From NCBI GenBank assembly GCA_026075535.2, contig AP026549.1:7378001-7442000 (forward strand): a stretch of 64,000 bases of DNA, read 5' to 3'. The notes beneath the pieces were generated by a model, which was not told the DNA's origin, made no database searches, and saw only the letters and a list, made by a program, of their open reading frames with translations. Shown here piece after piece: positions 23,251 to 34,480 of the stretch (position 1 is the stretch's first letter; each line of letters starts with the position of its first letter). This stretch comes from Tricholoma matsutake (lineage: Eukaryota > Basidiomycota > Agaricomycetes > Agaricales > Tricholomataceae). The translations under genes and the position numbers were made by a program.

Positions 23251-23514
23251 TCACCACACCAACCCACCTGTAGATCCTGTAGATCTACTTCTCATGGATG
23301 GGGCCAGGTGGAGCGACATTGCTCCAAATGCCTGGTCATTCTCCTTATTCCATGCTTTAAGCATGGAAACATCTGTGTTTGGCAGAGCTTGTTCAGCTCC
23401 TGATGCTACCTGCCACAGTCCCTGTGACATGAGCCATGCCTTCATTGACTCAGCCCAGGCTATATAGCCAGACCCATTGAAGAGGGACACAAGCTTCTCA
23501 AGTGAAGATGACAT
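23251..23514 (-). pseudogene. Copia-B gag fragment
   Basis: The 87-residue frame from ATG 23514 matches the N-terminus of Copia gag (UBN2/DUF4219 type): KLVSLFNGSGYIAWAESMK and SQGLWQVASG. Similarity stops after GAMSLHLAP, so only the first third remains. It lies downstream of an LTR-like sequence (23874-24149) on the same strand, consistent with the 5' end of a Copia element whose remainder is lost. Confidence 0.65.
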
Positions 23515-23873
23515 TTTAAGATTTGAGCTAATAAAAGCTCAAAATCAGTATCTTAGTCTGAGATCAGTCATGATGACATCAGAATGTAAGAATAGCACTC
23601 CTTCAGAGTACTTTTGTTTACTAGCACACTGGTTGATGGCCCAAGGGCGCATCGACCATCCATGGCTTATAGTGATGGAGCAGCTTGCACACAGAGTGCA
23701 TAGGCAGTAGCACCTGCATACAATGCATGAGCTAGAGCCAATAAAGGCTCAGATATCTCATTAGGACTGGAGCTCAAGAAGAGCTCAGACAGTCTGCAAT
23801 GTTGCTTGCAGGGCCCATAACCTGTTGCAGCAGCGTAGGACGCAGTGGGCATACACTTAACTTACTACTTATC

Positions 23874-24149
23874 TGTTGGGTTGGGTTAGTGCTGCTAGTA
23901 ACTAGGGTTAGAGGTGTAGAACTCTCTGCATTGCCAGAATGAAATACAGCAGGTTTATATACACCTAGAGTCTACTGGTCACATGCTCAAAGGGATGAGC
24001 AACTCAGCCATGAGGTGCAAATCACCGCATGGAATGATAGTCATATGCATACTGTAGCATGTATGTACATATGTATGGCTATGTTTGTTCCACATGGAGC
24101 GGGTCACATGCCTATGTAGGTGGCCTGCAGGTGTGATTTAAATTCAACA
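23874..24149 (-). repeat. Probable 5' LTR of Copia-B
   Basis: On the minus strand it begins TGTTGAATTTAAATCACACC, contains a TATATAAACC promoter-like site near 23955 and ends CCCAACCCAACA. It precedes the gag fragment by 360 bp. There is no partner copy in the window, so this rests on termini, promoter and position. Confidence 0.55.
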
Positions 24150-25400
24150 CTATCTTACTTTGTTATAACCTTACTTATGCTGAACATTTTAAGGCGATTG
24201 GATGACTAAGCAGTCATCATGGCACGCTCAGCTCTTTGGTGTCAGGGTCTGATGGCAAACATCACCCACACACACTTCCATGGATACATGTCACATTGCA
24301 AGATGGCAGCCTGCAGTAGCCAGTAGACAGTAGCAGACCATCCAAACAATGTATCCCCTATCTACTTGCAGGTCTCAGATCATATTGTGCTTCCCAATCC
24401 CTTGTGAACCTCTGTGAACCCCTCATAGGCAGAGATGGCTGAACCTGACACATTGGACCACTGGTTTGCTGCAATAAGTAGAGATAAGCTCAATTTTGAG
24501 TGCTAAGTAACCTATTCCCGGTCAATTTAACATAAACCAATTCAATTTAGGCTTGATTTAAGCTCAATTTGAGGAAACTCAGCTCACCATCAGTTTGATT
24601 TAGGGCAACCAAGTTTGATTTATGGCAGCCAAGCTTGATTTAAGCTTGGGTAACAATGGCCCCCAATTATTCGGCTGATGCATTGATGTTATTTTCACAT
24701 GAATTGGGAGGTATGACAGCCTTTGATCAAATCATCAAGAACCTGCTCATCTGGGCGTGAGTCAAGGCCAGAAGCTGTTTTTTCTTGCTAATATTCTCCC
24801 CACACAAATTACCTTGTACTAGTTGTAGGTTTTCTGTACAATTCATTGTTTTTCAATACACTTTAAGGCCTACAAGGCTACAAATCCAATTCATACTATA
24901 CAGAATAAGGAAAACATGGATTATAAAAGAAAAGGGGGACCAGGTACAGCTGCCACTGCCTCTGGTGTTGAGCAGAATACTATGGACATGTTTCCAATGT
25001 GCAACACAAGGCACTCTATCATCAACGTGCCGATGGCACTGCTGATGCGGGTGTTGGCTGAAATAAGTGAGGCATGGCAAACTCTGAATTTAGTCTCAAT
25101 TTATCATTCAGTCCTTAAATCAACCTGAATATACATATTTATTCATAGTAGTCTACCTATTTGTTTCTAGGTACTTACTACCCAATAAAGTGTTTAACCA
25201 CCACTGAGACTCTACCTATTTGTTTCTAGCTTCTCATTCTGGTACCCCTGCAACTGCGAGACAAACTCCCTCCAAATGACTTGGTGAATTTGTTTTTGAT
25301 GAGTTCATCACCAAAGCAGGTGGCTCATTGGCATGTCTTCAAGTCTTTACAACTTAGCAGTGGGGATTCCAATAGTAAATATATATATTCTTTTATACTA
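24150..25400. other. No gene seen; degenerate AT-rich sequence
   Basis: Only short frames without family features. A TTTGATTTA/GCTTGATTTA word recurs at 24540-24640, and CTACCTATTTGTTTCTAG is duplicated at about 25154 and 25212. Confidence 0.5.
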
Positions 25401-25539
25401 AATGAACTACAAAAGACGAAAGGCTACTTGGGGACAGTGTCATCCCCCACCTGAAAAAAAAGCCTGGCTGCAGAATGGCAAGATGGTGGATGTAGGCATG
25501 GATGGTGCAGGGAGGCAATGTGCCCCATTAGCACCCAAT

Positions 25540-26365
25540 CCACCTTGCGAGCAAGTGCTCACAATGGTGGGTGTCAGGTGCTGGGTGCTCGCCCCCCTCC
25601 CTCGCCCCATCTTCCATTGCCAGGGCTGTGCCACACCCCAACCACCAACCACCATATGAGCAGTTGCTCGTAGGCGTAGTGGTGGGTGCAGTGTCATCTC
25701 CCTGCTGGCTTCTGTCACCTCACTCCCCTCCTTGACCCTTGACCCTCCCGGTTGGCCCATACACACCAGGAGCAGTTGCTCATAGCATAGGGGTCCAGTG
25801 CCATGGGTGTCCTTGTCCCCCCCTCGAGCTGGTCCCTGTCGTCGTCCTAGCCCAGGTTGGTGCTGGTGCTGGTGCAGTTGTTGTTGTTGTTAGCACCAGC
25901 ATCATCATCCCTCCCTCTCCCCTGCCCTGTCATCATGATGGGCTGCACCCATGATCCACCCTATGAGCAGTTGCTCATAGGCATGGGGGCAGGTGCCATG
26001 TTGTCTCTATCAGCTTGGTGCACTGCTGACATGTTGTCCTAGTTGTGTTGTCCTCATCCTCATTGTGTCATCATCACCTCCTCCTCATGGTCACCCCCCT
26101 CCCCCCATCCTCCTCTTTCTGCTCGTTGTTCATGCCCCTGCCTGTCACACCTTCATTGTTGTCGCTGCCCTCTTGTTGTTGCGGTCATGATGCCTCCATT
26201 AGCACCTACTACCCACCCCCTGCGAGCAGTTGCTCACAGTGGCAGGGGTGAGTGCTGGGTCTGTTTATGGTAGGTTGTAGTTAGTAAAAGGAACGCACCA
26301 AAAAACAACAAAAGAAAGCTTACCTATGGCCCAAACAATGATAAAATTGTTGTTTGGGCCCTGTT
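25540..26365 (-). repeat. Hairpin and GAGCAGTTGCTC palindrome repeat cluster
   Basis: Palindromes of the type GAGCAGTTGCTC occur near 25551, 25664, 25776, 25965 and 26224. A hairpin with arms GGCCCAAACAA lies at about 26329-26360. On the minus strand that hairpin is followed by GTAAGCTTTC, TACTAAC and CAG, the same order as in the units at 18168-19330. It is therefore a dispersed relative of that array. The pyrimidine-rich frames here are not credible genes. Confidence 0.6.
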
Positions 26366-26929
26366 TTGTTCACTTTTGGGTGTCATACATTGGGGTTTGT
26401 TGTTAAAAGAAGTTTGGAGCCTAAAAAATAGATAATTAGTGAAAAAGAACACAAGGGGAAAAAAAAGTTTGCCATCGTTTGGGCCCACATTGCATCCAAG
26501 ATCCTTTGTTTGCAGCACTTTGTTGGTGTAGGAGTGGGAGTAGTGGTGGAGGGTTGGGGCAGAGCAGGCAGCAGTGGTAGAGGTGTGAGAAGGAAGGAGG
26601 GAAGGAGGGAAGGGAAGGAGGGAGGTGGTGGCAGCATCAGGCCTGGGGCGGCTCCTAAATGAAAAGGGGGGGTATAGGCCCATTTCTCCTTTTTGACTTC
26701 CTTTTCCAGTCATTTTCAGAGTTCATTTTTCAAAAAGTAATTAAAAAGAAAATCAAAAAGTAGCCGAAAATGGCTACTGTGAACAATCCTATTGCTTGCA
26801 CATGTATTTTTGGCCAGACTCAAACTAGGGTTTGCAAAACTCAGCTAAAAAATAAGCAAATTGTGGATGACTCTAGAGCTAGATTAGTAGTGCAAGATAG
26901 ACTCCAAGATCTTGCAGAAATGTGGGCCT
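26366..26929. other. No gene seen
   Basis: GGAGGGAAGG-type purine runs at 26590-26630 and A-rich sequence. No recognisable element ends. Confidence 0.5.
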
Positions 26930-27118
26930 GTTGTTGAGATTTTTTTTGTTTTTTTTTTTTGGTGGAATGCTTGAGCCCGAAGCTCTGGTCAACTGACAAG
27001 GTCAGCATGGGAGGATGTGTTAAGTTGGGGAAATCATTGCTGAAGACCCGAAAATATCACCTAGGGGGAATATACATATGCTACCATGTGCCAGCAGTGT
27101 TGGACTCGCCATCTCAAA

Positions 27119-28280
27119 CACTACGAGACTGGTGGGGTATGGATTTCAGCTGTTTAAGTAAAAAAAAAGGAAATATCTAATATAAATGGCTGAATATATG
27201 GTGGATGAATCTGGGATGAAATTTCATACCATAGATTTCAAACCTCAAATGGATGGAAGTCAGACATATTTTATTACCACTTTTTCATCAGTGAATAGGA
27301 TGAAATTTCTTCTTGTAAATGAATGAATTATGGGGTGCTTTTTATACTGTAGATTTCAAACCTCAAATGGATGGAAGTCAGACATGTTTTATTACAACTT
27401 TTTCATAAGTGAATAGGATGGAATTTCTTCTGGTAAATGAATGAATTATGGGGTGCTTTTAATACTGTAGATTTCAAACATCAAATAAATGGAAGTCAGA
27501 CATATTATTACAAGTCCTTCATGAATAAACAGGATGGAATTTTACAAAAGTGTTACTGATTTCATTACAAACTCAATTGCTGACTTCATTACAAAGTGTT
27601 ACTGATTTAAAAGTGTTACTGATTTCATTACAAACTTAGTTACTGACTTCATTACAAAAGTGTTACTGATTTCATTACAAACTTAGTTACTGATTTCATT
27701 ACAAAAGTGTTACTGATTTCATTACAAACTCAATTTCTGACTTCATTACCAAAGTGTTACTGACTTCATTACAAAAGTGTTATACTTATTTCATTACAAA
27801 CTGTTATTCACCTGTTACTGACCTCCTTACAAATTATTTACTTACTTCATTGCAAAGTGTTTACTTACTTCATTACAAACTATTATTGACTTGTTACTGA
27901 CCTCATTACAAAATGTTTATAACATATGCAAACAATGTAGTAAATGGGCACTTAGACTTTATTTCGGCCTTCCAGCTGGCCTCATCCTCTTTTTAAAAAT
28001 AATATCTCATAGGATGAGTTGGGACCATTTCCCCCTATCAAAATGTGTTGGGAATTGATGGATGTGCAAAGTTGCATCTGGATGACATGTTAACCAAAAA
28101 CCAGATGATTTTTATTCTTTTTCAATAGCTATAAAGGACAAAAAGTCTACCCAAAATGGATTACTTTCTACTCAATTCCTTCACCTGAGTGGCTGAAATA
28201 CTGGATTACTTTCTACTAAATTCCTCCACCTCAGTGGCTGAAATACTGGATGATTTTCCACATCCAAGAGTTTCACTGTG
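27119..28280. mobile_element. CACTA-like non-autonomous insertion carrying minisatellites
   Basis: It lies between duplicated AAA (27116-27118, 28281-28283). Ends are CACTACGAGACT and, inverted, CACAGTGAAACT. The 3-bp duplication and CAC termini fit the CACTA/EnSpm group. The interior is repeats only: a 118-bp tandem and a shorter minisatellite, plus a duplicated ATTACTTTCTACT/GGCTGAAATACTGGAT block near the right end. Confidence 0.62.
27207..27915. repeat. 118-bp tandem repeat followed by GTTACTGATTTCATTACAAA minisatellite
   Basis: AGATTTCAAAC recurs at 27233, 27351 and 27469 (period 118). From about 27545 to 27915 a short unit built on GTGTTACTGATTTCATTAC and TTACTGACTTCATTAC repeats about ten times with variation. 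Confidence 0.8.
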
Positions 28281-28954
28281 AAAGATTATAGGATATGGCC
28301 ATGGCCCTAAACTATTATCTATTCTGCCCTGGAGGGTGGCGAGATGGAATACCAACTAAAACCCCTTGCTGCCAGATCCAGTTATTCGGCAGACTGTCTT
28401 CATCCTTTTGGACTCCACTCCAGGTTTGGAGTACAATTCCCTGTGTCAGAGCACTTCTGTCCTGCAGCTTCCTGTTTGTGGACAGGATGTCTAAGTGTAG
28501 TCGTCGGTTTACTTGTGCTACCCATCTATTGTGGATCTCGTCTGGTGAGTGGAACTTGTCTGGAACCCTTTCAAATTTAATGACTTTTTCACATCGTAGC
28601 TTCCATATCAGGTGCGCGGACTCAGTTACGAGGATCTCAAAAAGGCAGTTCTTGCCATGGAGCTTCTTGCCCTTTTCACTTTTGAAGTCTACTAGTATGC
28701 AACCTAGGATGGTTCCGAACTGTATTACTGGCCAGGATTCTTCACATCTTAACCATAGGTTTTTTGCTAAATTCCAAATGATACTAATGGCATTTGAATT
28801 GGGACATCAATGGTGATGTGTTCCATTGATTCAGACTCCACGTTGTTGAGATATGGCTCACAGAAGATTTACAGCTCATGCGTGCGAAAATTCAATGAAA
28901 TCACGCGACCGCCAACTTTGTTAACCTCGTCTCCAAGGGCAACCCGGTAACGAT

Positions 28955-30178
28955 ATGAACCATCCACTGCCCTTCATTCAAACTCTAGAAGCCTTGGAGT
29001 CCTTTCTTCCCGAAAATTTGAGGAAGCCTTTGGTCGGCATCGTTTGTGGATCTGGTCTGAGCGGCTTGGCCGAATCTTTCAAAGATGTGGTTAAAATTCC
29101 TTATGAGAAGATTCCTGGGTTCTCGAAGAGCACTGGTATGTATATCTCTTACCGCGCTGTACGCTCAATGACGTTCCCAACTTTTTCTGGATATAGTGAC
29201 CGGACACCAGAGCGAATTAGCTTTTGGGCTCTTGGGTGGTAGAGGCGGTGTTCCGGCTGTGGCCATGCTAGGGAGGGTGCACTCATATCCACTCTCTAAG
29301 GCCAATTCCTGATTGCTATTGCTTAGCTGCATCCCTACGAAGGTCACCCATTCCCTACCGTGGTCTATCCTATAAGAGTTATGGCGCGACTGGGAGTCAA
29401 GGATATCATCAGTATGAGACATCAATCAGCCGTTAGGTTCTTCCGATGCTCATTCAGAGTGCTTCTGCGCAGTAACAAATGCCGCTGGATCGCTTAATCC
29501 CAATATCCCTGTCGGAACAAGTTAGTCTTCGTCGATCTTGCTCCTGCGTGCAATAGTATCGTGATACGCTCTCTCTTTAGTCGTCGTAATCCAGGACCAC
29601 TTCGCGCTCCCCACGCTCACAGGCATGAACCCACTGCTTGGACCACAGACTTCACCTTCGCATCCACGCTTTCTCCCCCTATCTGACGCGTATTCTCCCG
29701 CTCTTCGTCGCCTCGCTTTCATTGCTTCTCACCAACTATCTCTTGATAAAACCGCTCTCGCCGAAGGCACATACGCGTGGGTCAGCGGTCCGACTTACGA
29801 AACGCCTGCAGAGGGCCGGTTCCTCAGGAATGCGGGTGCCGATGTAGTGGGTATGAGCACGGTGCCAGAAGTGCTGGCCGCCCGAGAAGAAGGCCTAAAT
29901 GTTTTAGTTCTAAGCCTGGTGACTAACTTTGTTGTGATACCAGATAAGGGCAGGAGTATTAGGGAGGAGGTAGAAGCCGAGGTCAGTTTCCGCCGCTCCT
30001 GTAAGTACTGTGTGGCCATTACGTTAACGCATTTCTGTAGCTTTCCGGGAAGAAAGTCGAGCAGCCTGTTATGCACATCATCTCTCATGAACATGTTATA
30101 AAAATCGGAAGAGAGAAAGCTGATCTGATGACAAAACTAGTAGCACAAATCGTGGAGCTGATACCCTCAGGGATTTGA
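28955..30178 (+). CDS. Purine nucleoside phosphorylase (six exons)
   Basis: Exons 28955-29135, 29197-29276, 29327-29411, 29473-29520, 29581-29981 and 30041-30178; all introns are GT...AG, 50-61 nt. The 310-residue product is full length for the trimeric PNP family, which cleaves purine nucleosides with phosphate in cytosolic purine salvage. Family features: phosphate loop GSGLSG, the GHQSELAFG segment, GRLHPYEGH (catalytic His and Glu), TNAAGSLNP, the base-binding SGPTYETPAEGRFLR with Glu, VGMSTVPEV with Met, and SLVTN with the catalytic Asn. It is convergent with the SPFH gene. A LINE inserted just upstream, so little of the original promoter is contiguous. Confidence 0.93.
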
Positions 30179-30660
30179 TACATATCTTTGTAGGGAAAGG
30201 AACGAGAATGTGACTCAGAGTTCACCGATACCGGACCTTCGGGGTCAGCAGTGTAACTTGCAAATTCATTTGTACATTTACTATTTTATGCTCTACTAGT
30301 AGTGTACTTGTAATAGATGTGATGTCCGAATTAGGTTTTAGCGAAGCCGCCGCTAATAAGTAATAGCCTCGTAGTGCATGTACGCCAAATGACTGAGGGC
30401 AGACGAGTTCACGAAGTAGTACTTCATTCCCCCTCCCAAACAATTATGTTGAAAACGTTCCATCATTTCGAACAGGCCGTCAAAGAAACATGAGACTAGC
30501 GCTGAGGTATGAAACTACATAAAACGTCGAACATCTGACTGCACCTTGGAAAAATCACTCAAGCTGAGGGCATTTGTATCAAACGCGGTGTCACTGTGAT
30601 CACGAGGCGAGATGATTAATTATTTGTGGTATCAACATTTACCTGCACTACACGTCCACC
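30179..30660. other. Shared 3' intergenic region between PNP and the SPFH gene
   Basis: 482 bp between convergent stop codons. No coding or transposon signature seen; presumably both 3' UTRs. Confidence 0.6.
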
Positions 30661-32203
30661 TCATACCGCTCCTACCGCTCCTTCCGCTCTGCCTTTCAGT
30701 CCACCTTTAACATGTTCGGCATAATCAATATTGTACGCCTCGGCACCTTGTCCGGATCCCAAAGCTGCCTTATCTCCGAAGAAATACGTCGAATTGCTCG
30801 GACTTCCCGCGATCGCCTTGAGCTGCTCCAAGCGCTTCAATTCGACTAACGTGCTCAATGCTCTTTGTCGATCTTCAGGCCGTACGTTGGTTTTGTCCTC
30901 AGCTATCGAACTCGCGATGTGCTCGATCTGTTGAGCAATGGCCGACGCTTCCATGAGTGCTTGTTGTTGCCTGGCAATATTAATTAAGATATTTGCATGA
31001 GATATGTCAATAACTCACCGTGCTTCCGCTTCGCGATACACTGTCTTGTAACGAGCATCAGCCTCGTTTGACTTTGCTTCGAGCTTGATAACATGTTTCA
31101 GAATCCATCGATTCGCTTTGAGCCGTGATAACTCACATGGCCTTCACTCTCTAAAATGACACGCTGCTTGTTCCCCTCTGCCACATTGATCTGCGCCTGC
31201 GTATCTAATAGCTGCTTGCGCCTATTTCTCTCAGCTTCCATCTGAAGTTCGAGTTGACGCTGCCAACATTCTCGACATTAGAAAGGTAGACAGACAGACT
31301 GGTAAAAAAACAAAAAAAAAGTCTCACTTCGACTTCTCGATTCGCAGGTTGGAATGTCTGAATTTCAAATCGAGAACACTCCACACCCCAATTCTTGAAT
31401 GCAAGATCAGTCGGAGCGTAGGGAAAATAGAGGAGGTATATACCGCAATCGAATTGCCGATGACCGTGTTCATACGCATATTGAGCTCATTACGATCACC
31501 GATGACCTACAGGGACATGAGCAGACTAAAACGTAATGGATAATCGATGATTACGATACCTGATCGTAGGAGAATAAACCTAGGACAGATCGTACAGCTG
31601 ACATGCCAGTGTTCTTGATATTGAGTTCAACGTCGCTCACAGCAAAACTCGCCTGGTTATCATGGCACCGATCAACAAACGATATAGGTATGCAGATCCA
31701 AAAAAAATAACCTTGTATCCGTCGACGATACGGTAGAAGAGCGAGCCAGAACATGACACTGGGACCTATAACAGCATGGTTAGACTGATGCAAGTAGAAA
31801 CAAGTCAGACTTACATTGTCAGAGGTATAGCCTGGGAGCTACACAGTTGCGAATATCAGAATAGAGATCGGACATCGGGGGAGTAAAAGAACGAACGTTC
31901 GGGATTGAGATTGAAGACTCTCTCAGGTCGACATTCAGAACGCGGTGGTATATCGGTATGGCGATGTTCAGTCCGGGGCTAAGTCTGACTGGATTCCGGC
32001 CAAAGCTATGTATGTGCAGGTAAGCTTTTCAAAGTCTATGCAGCTTGATTAGATTCTAACCTCAGTCGCCACCCCTCATGTCCTTGCTGAATGATCGTCA
32101 CAAATGTCCTTCGGTTTTGTGGAATATGTGATGCAGTGAGAAATTGTCGGTTGATGATTCCTGGCGGCCCCAAAGCTCTCCGCAAGATGGTGGGTACATT
32201 CAT
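30661..32203 (-). CDS. Stomatin-like SPFH/Band 7 protein (ten exons), probably mitochondrial
   Basis: Exons 32203-32061, 32005-31897, 31838-31815, 31765-31712, 31652-31560, 31506-31444, 31393-31328, 31259-31137, 31083-31019 and 30970-30661; introns 48-68 nt with GT...AG. The 349-residue product matches stomatin-like 2 length. The basic N-terminus (MNVPTILRRALG) could be a mitochondrial presequence. The Band 7 core follows: LSPGLNIAIPIYHRV, SLFYRIVDGYKASFAVSD, then NWGVECSRFEIQTF. The coiled-coil part has MEAERNRRKQLL and INVAEGNKQRVILESEG, the typical SPFH signature. These proteins organise the inner membrane and proteases. Exon 9 acceptor (31084) is the least certain; an alternative would add a few residues. 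Confidence 0.88.
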
Positions 32204-32604
32204 TACAAAAGGCTTTTGAGGATGAAATTCGAAATTGGGTCAAGAACTGCTATATTATAAAACACTGAGATGCCGTAGTACGCGTCAGGTTGGCGTGAGG
32301 ATCCGCGGCAAGGTTGAACAAATTATAACCTACGCATAGCTGTGATTTCCGATGTATACGCAACAAGTAATTCCCACTACTTTATTATCCGTCCAGCAAT
32401 CAAAAATCGAGTGGGTTTTACATACACGTGAATTTTGCGTGCATTGGCTGCTGGAAGTCAGTTGATGGTGTAATTCGACCCGAGGGTCAGCAGGACGATC
32501 TGGTGTCTTGTTTTTTTTGTATACCATGTGAAACTTTCACCGTCACCACAACTTTCGCCCTTCTTATCATGACCAGCGCTCGTATCAATCTACCTCTGTA
32601 GCTT
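32204..32604. other. Upstream region of the SPFH gene; no gene seen
   Basis: About 400 bp between the SPFH start and the next coding-like stretch. Probably promoter and 5' UTR sequence. No clear element. Confidence 0.5.
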
Positions 32605-33017
32605 TTGATGAACATTCTCCTGGCTCTTTCCTTTCTCGTTTTCTGGCCACTTCGTTCAACGCTTCGGTCCATTACTCATCTTGGACGATTAGACGCTTAC
32701 GGTGAATGTGTCTCGCTTCCGGTCAATGCAGATATGGGTCGGGGCTCTTTGACTTGTTTCGTTAATCTCAAGGTTGTCGATGGACTATCGTTCGATCTTG
32801 TTCTTGGGAGGGATTGGTTTGCTTACTATCAAGAATATCTTATATCGGAGGGCCTATTGTTGTCTAATGGTCCTGTTGATCGTGATGATTGTGATGATGG
32901 GAGCGACAAAATCACTGGTGTGTCTAGCTACTTTTTTTTTGTCCATTCTCGTTTATGATTTTTCGATGTTGACAATAGATTTCCAGACTTTGACATCCAA
33001 AAAGATTAATGGGCATG
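32605..33017 (+). pseudogene. Retropepsin-like gene fragment (LGRDW family), cut by a MITE
   Basis: The frame from 32605 encodes GECVSLPVNADMGRG and VVDGLSFDLVLGRDWFAYY, resembling the C-terminal part of retropepsin-like aspartic protease folds found in repeated basidiomycete genes. A probable intron 32918-32978 (GTGTGT...AATAG) leads into a second exon (DFQTLTSKKINGHA) that is destroyed at 33018 by a MITE. The catalytic DSG region is not present, so this is a truncated copy or dispersed gene fragment. The 5' start is uncertain. Confidence 0.45.
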
Positions 33018-33279
33018 CACTGGCTGCACAGCAAGATACTTCTGAGAGGGTATGATGTCAGTATTCTGGAAGTACTCCTAATACTGCCACCATACTCACC
33101 AAGGGATATTTTGCCAGTATGCATACCAATCTAGAATACTACTTCAGTACCTTCAGTACTATCAAAATATAGTACAATACTGTCAAAATACCTCTAGTGA
33201 AGTATGTTGACAATATTAGGAATACTGTCAGGATACTTTCACAGTACTTCTCAGGAAGTATTGTGCCTTGCACCCAGTG
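33018..33279. mobile_element. CACTGG-terminal MITE (262 bp), TSD ATG
   Basis: Left end CACTGGCTGCACAGCA and inverted right end CACTGGGTGCAAGGCA, both continuing to ATACTTC. ATG flanks both sides (33015-33017, 33280-33282). CACTG termini with a 3-bp duplication suggest a CACTA/EnSpm-type non-autonomous element. It is built of AGTATTCT/AGTACTTC-like words. Confidence 0.72.
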
Positions 33280-33719
33280 ATGTTTATGACCATGAGATAC
33301 ATCAGGAAAAACTGGATTTGGGAATTTGACATTATTACCAGAAATTTAATGCTTATTACCTCTTATTACAGACAATAAGTTAAATAACTGCTGTTTCTGG
33401 CCATAAGTAAGATTCCCAGAAAAAAGGAACTTTTAGACTGGTTCATTTATTTTTAGCAATGAAAAATGACCATTAGTAGGAATTAAGTAGTAATTTAGGA
33501 GCTCTTAACACACAATTCACAACCATTTATTGAAATTTCCTCCATTATTTGAATGACCAGATAAGAAGTAGTCAACAAGATGTATTTGCTACCAACATTA
33601 ACAATACAAACTACTGGTGACACCTCTGTAGTACAGTCTCCTCCCTTGTGCCATCATCGTGTTGCCATCTGCCATCTGCCCATCCTCCTCCCTCGCACCC
33701 ACTCCCAAAGCAAGCCACA
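33280..33719. other. No gene seen; contains a 49-bp segment repeated near 47277
   Basis: 33302-33350 (CATCAGGAAAAACTGGATTT onward to AAATTTA) recurs almost unchanged at 47277-47326. The rest is unremarkable AT-rich sequence. Confidence 0.6.
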
Positions 33720-34480
33720 CCCATAATCCACCCTATGAGCAGTTGCTCGTAGGCATGGAGATGGGTGCCATGTCACTCCACATCATTGTCTGGCTCTCCT
33801 AGTGGTGCTTGGGGCCAGTGCTGACACTGGTGCTCACACTCCCCGTTGGTTGGTACACATCAGCTTCCCCCCTACGAGCAGTTGCTCATAGCGGAGGTGT
33901 CTGGATGCATGGATTGTGTGGCATGTGCAGCATTATAGTGTCGTGTTGGTGGGGATTCCTAGTCTGGGGGGTTAGAGGACTGTCAGTAACATGGCAGGGG
34001 GTTGGTAAGTGCTTGCCTTGCAGGTATACCCCTTCACGAGTCTCCTGGCCATCTCCTATCTGCTATTGTCAGCCTCGCATCCCATTTTGATGGGGAGGAG
34101 GGGGTTAGCGCATGATTGAGCATGGGTTTGTGGCCATGTGTCGTCCTTGGTAAATATTCAATGCTATTTGGTCGCATTGGCATGGCATGTGTGGCATTGT
34201 TGTGTTGTTGGTGGGGATTCCTAGTCTGGGGGGTTAGGGGACTGTCAGCAATGTGGCGGGGGGTTGGTAAGTGCTTACCTTGCAGGTATACCCTTTCGTG
34301 AGTCTCCCGGCTGTCTCCTATCTGCTATTGTTGGCCTCGCATCCCATTTTGATGGGGAGGAGGGGGTTAGCGCATGATTGAGCATGTGTCATGTTGTGTC
34401 TGCATCTGTCATTACCACTAGAATCTAACCTGAATATAATCAAATGTCGTTAGTTAGGTTATAGAAACAAGAAAAGTTAC
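33720..34480. repeat. GAGCAGTTGCTC palindromes plus a 262-bp tandem duplication
   Basis: Palindromes at about 33738 and 33869 belong to the same family as those at 18-19 kb and 25-26 kb. A block starting GTGTTGGTGGGGATTCCTAG is present at 33944 and 34206 (GGGGATTCCT at 33951 and 34213; period 262), extending through GGGGAGGAGGGGGTTAGCGC. A third partial copy of GGCCATGTGTC..GTAAAT..TTCAATGCT follows at about 34530. Confidence 0.65.

Larger units (their letters stand above)
26941..28841 (-). mobile_element. LINE-A: 5'-truncated LINE 3' end, TSD GTTGTTGAGAT, with a later insertion
   Basis: The two parts, 28841-28281 and 27118-26941, are the reverse complement of LINE-B 60110-60867, ending in a poly(A) (poly-T on + at 26941-26960). 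The 11-bp duplication GTTGTTGAGAT flanks it (26930-26940, 28842-28852). Only the C-terminal zinc-finger region (CILCGE-type) and 3' UTR are present. A 1162-bp element at 27119-28280 was inserted later with a 3-bp duplication AAA. The truncation point lies 102 bp upstream of the PNP start codon. Confidence 0.88.

Noticed and set aside
25739..26273. Overlapping hydrophobic plus-strand frames, 65-76 residues
   Set aside because: Low-complexity readings of CT-rich repeats with several overlapping starts; no membrane-protein family features.
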